From JBDSKH01 sp035556655 (lineage in GTDB: Bacteria; Actinomycetota; Actinomycetes; Actinomycetales; Microbacteriaceae): DNA of 33,543 nucleotides. The position numbers and the translations under genes are program-made. Numbering within the stretch: position 1 is the stretch's first letter; each line of letters opens with the position of its first letter. The stretch covers positions 1 through 33,543 of the forward strand of contig DATMFW010000002.1 of the NCBI GenBank assembly GCA_035556655.1, given 5' to 3'. The notes below the pieces were generated by a model. That model did no database searches. It was not told the origin of the DNA and saw nothing but the letters and a program-made list of their open reading frames with translations. This document shows, piece by piece, positions 32,711 through 33,543 of the stretch.

Positions 32711-33052
32711 ATGAGGGCCCTCCTGCCGTACTTCGGGATCCTGCTCGCTGTCGGATTCTCGATCTTCACCATCATCGACATCGCTCTCATCGACCGCGCC
32801 CGCGTGAAGTCCCTGCCCAAGGTGCTCTGGGTGATCATCGCGATGATCCTGCTGGTCGGGCCGCTCATGTGGTTTCTGCTCGGGCGGGTCAGGCTGAACC
32901 CCCGCGGCGGATCGTCGCGCCACGGGATGCGTGCCCCCGACGACGACCCCGAGTTCCTGCGCAAGCTCACCCGCGATCAGGCGCACGAGGAACGCATCCG
33001 CGACCTCGAGCAGCGCCTGCGCGAGATCGACGACGACAAGCCGAAGGAGTGA
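32711..33052 (+). CDS. PLDc_N-domain membrane protein
   Basis: 113 residues with two helices (about 4-25 and 37-60) forming the phospholipase D/cardiolipin synthase N-terminal membrane domain: FSIFTIIDIALIDRARVKSLPKVLW then GPLMWFLLGR. The catalytic HKD domain is absent, as in many short relatives. The tail (about 80-113) is charged and predicted coiled-coil (DQAHEERIRDLEQRLREID). Its stop overlaps the menD start as GTGA. The role is unknown. Confidence 0.85.
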   Translation: MRALLPYFGILLAVGFSIFTIIDIALIDRARVKSLPKVLWVIIAMILLVGPLMWFLLGRVRLNPRGGSSRHGMRAPDDDPEFLRKLTRDQAHEERIRDLEQRLREIDDDKPKE

Positions 33053-33543
33053 GCGCCGGGCCGTTCGCCACGGCTCTGCTCGGTGAACTGATCGCGCACG
33101 GCGTCCGCGACATCGTGCTCTGCCCCGGCTCTCGATCGCAGGCCCTCGCGCTCGCGGCGGCCGCCTATGAGCGCGCCGGCCGCGTCCGGCTGCGGGTGCG
33201 CATCGACGAGCGCAGCGCCGGCTTCCTCGCGATCGGGCTCGCCGCCGAGACGGATGCCCCCGTCGCCGTGATCACCACCTCCGGCACCGCGGTGGCCGAG
33301 CTGCACCCCGCCGTGCTCGAGGCCGCCCACTCGGGCGTGCCTCTCGTGCTGCTCACCGCCGACCGGCCCCCCGAGCTCATCGGCGTCGGAGCGAACCAGG
33401 CCACCGTGCAACCCGGCATCTTCGGCGGCGCGGCGCGGCTGATCGAGGTCGACGGCAGCGACGACGCGGCGGATGCGGTGCAACTCGCCGCCGACATCGT
33501 CACCTCGATCACGGGGCCGGTGCACGTGAACATCGCGTTCCGG
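33049..33543 (+). CDS. menD: SEPHCHC synthase MenD (3' end outside window)
   Basis: Thiamine diphosphate enzyme joining 2-oxoglutarate and isochorismate in menaquinone synthesis. The first 165 codons are present: CPGSRSQALALAA from about 26, RIDERSAGFLAIGLA near 51, VITTSGTAVAELHPAV and VPLVLLTADRPPELIG, all characteristic of the MenD N-terminal domain. The GTG at 33049 overlaps the preceding stop, with AAGGAG running into it, so initiation is probably by coupling. The frame is open to the window end. Confidence 0.93.
   Translation, partial: MSAGPFATALLGELIAHGVRDIVLCPGSRSQALALAAAAYERAGRVRLRVRIDERSAGFLAIGLAAETDAPVAVITTSGTAVAELHPAVLEAAHSGVPLVLLTADRPPELIGVGANQATVQPGIFGGAARLIEVDGSDDAADAVQLAADIVTSITGPVHVNIAFR

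Overview
The window is a contiguous piece of a high-GC (roughly 70 percent G+C by eye) actinobacterial chromosome, most likely from the Microbacteriaceae and plausibly Microbacterium. The grounds are gene content and order (proC, BldC-like regulator, bS22, SerB1-like HAD and glutaredoxin in one block, then ccs and men clusters), a 440-residue AspRS without the bacterial insertion domain, pervasive leaderless-type promoters (TAnnnT 5-8 nt before a start codon) and frequent GGATGC/GCATCC. No rRNA, tRNA, CRISPR array, insertion sequence or prophage was seen.

Layout. (1) 1-7056: a tightly packed plus-strand catabolic operon, entered mid-gene: MFS transporter, SDR dehydrogenase, PLP group II decarboxylase, and hydantoinase/carboxylase-type HyuA and HyuB. 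It ends at a perfect 17-bp inverted repeat (7066-7116). This is the most accessory-looking part. (2) 7143-9572: minus-strand regulatory genes. One unit is a four-helix membrane protein, a 74-residue XRE regulator and a zinc-independent quinone-oxidoreductase-like protein, with a promoter flanked by two related repeats. A winged-helix regulator sits upstream, itself preceded by a 33-residue Cys-rich small ORF whose promoter carries a 9-bp palindrome. (3) 9865-14100: tandem REP-like repeats, upp and tadA head to head, an LCP cell-wall ligase, a cation-efflux protein and proC. (4) 14111-20575: TrkH/TrkA potassium uptake, an ArsR regulator, a BldC-like protein, ribosomal protein bS22 (32 residues), HAD phosphatase, glutaredoxin-like protein, a decayed AlkZ-family gene, an FMN reductase and a secreted phosphodiesterase. 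(5) 20572-23058: transsulfuration PLP enzyme and archaeal-type aspS. (6) 23182-27598: five overlapping genes for system II cytochrome c biogenesis (phosphatase, TlpA, CcdA, ResB, CcsB). (7) 27580-33543: menaquinone genes menC, menB, menE, menA and the start of menD, with four small membrane proteins among them.

Regions 6 and 7 together equip an aerobic menaquinone and cytochrome c respiratory chain, and their arrangement recalls the Rv0525-Rv0555 part of Mycobacterium tuberculosis. The most notable things outside the genes are regulatory. Several divergent pairs have interlocked leaderless -10 boxes. Three tandem genes have a -10 box that begins with the stop codon of the gene before. A 15-bp element stands at the same place before both aspS and the ccs operon. 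A long hairpin precedes menE, and a REP-like palindrome is translated inside menB.
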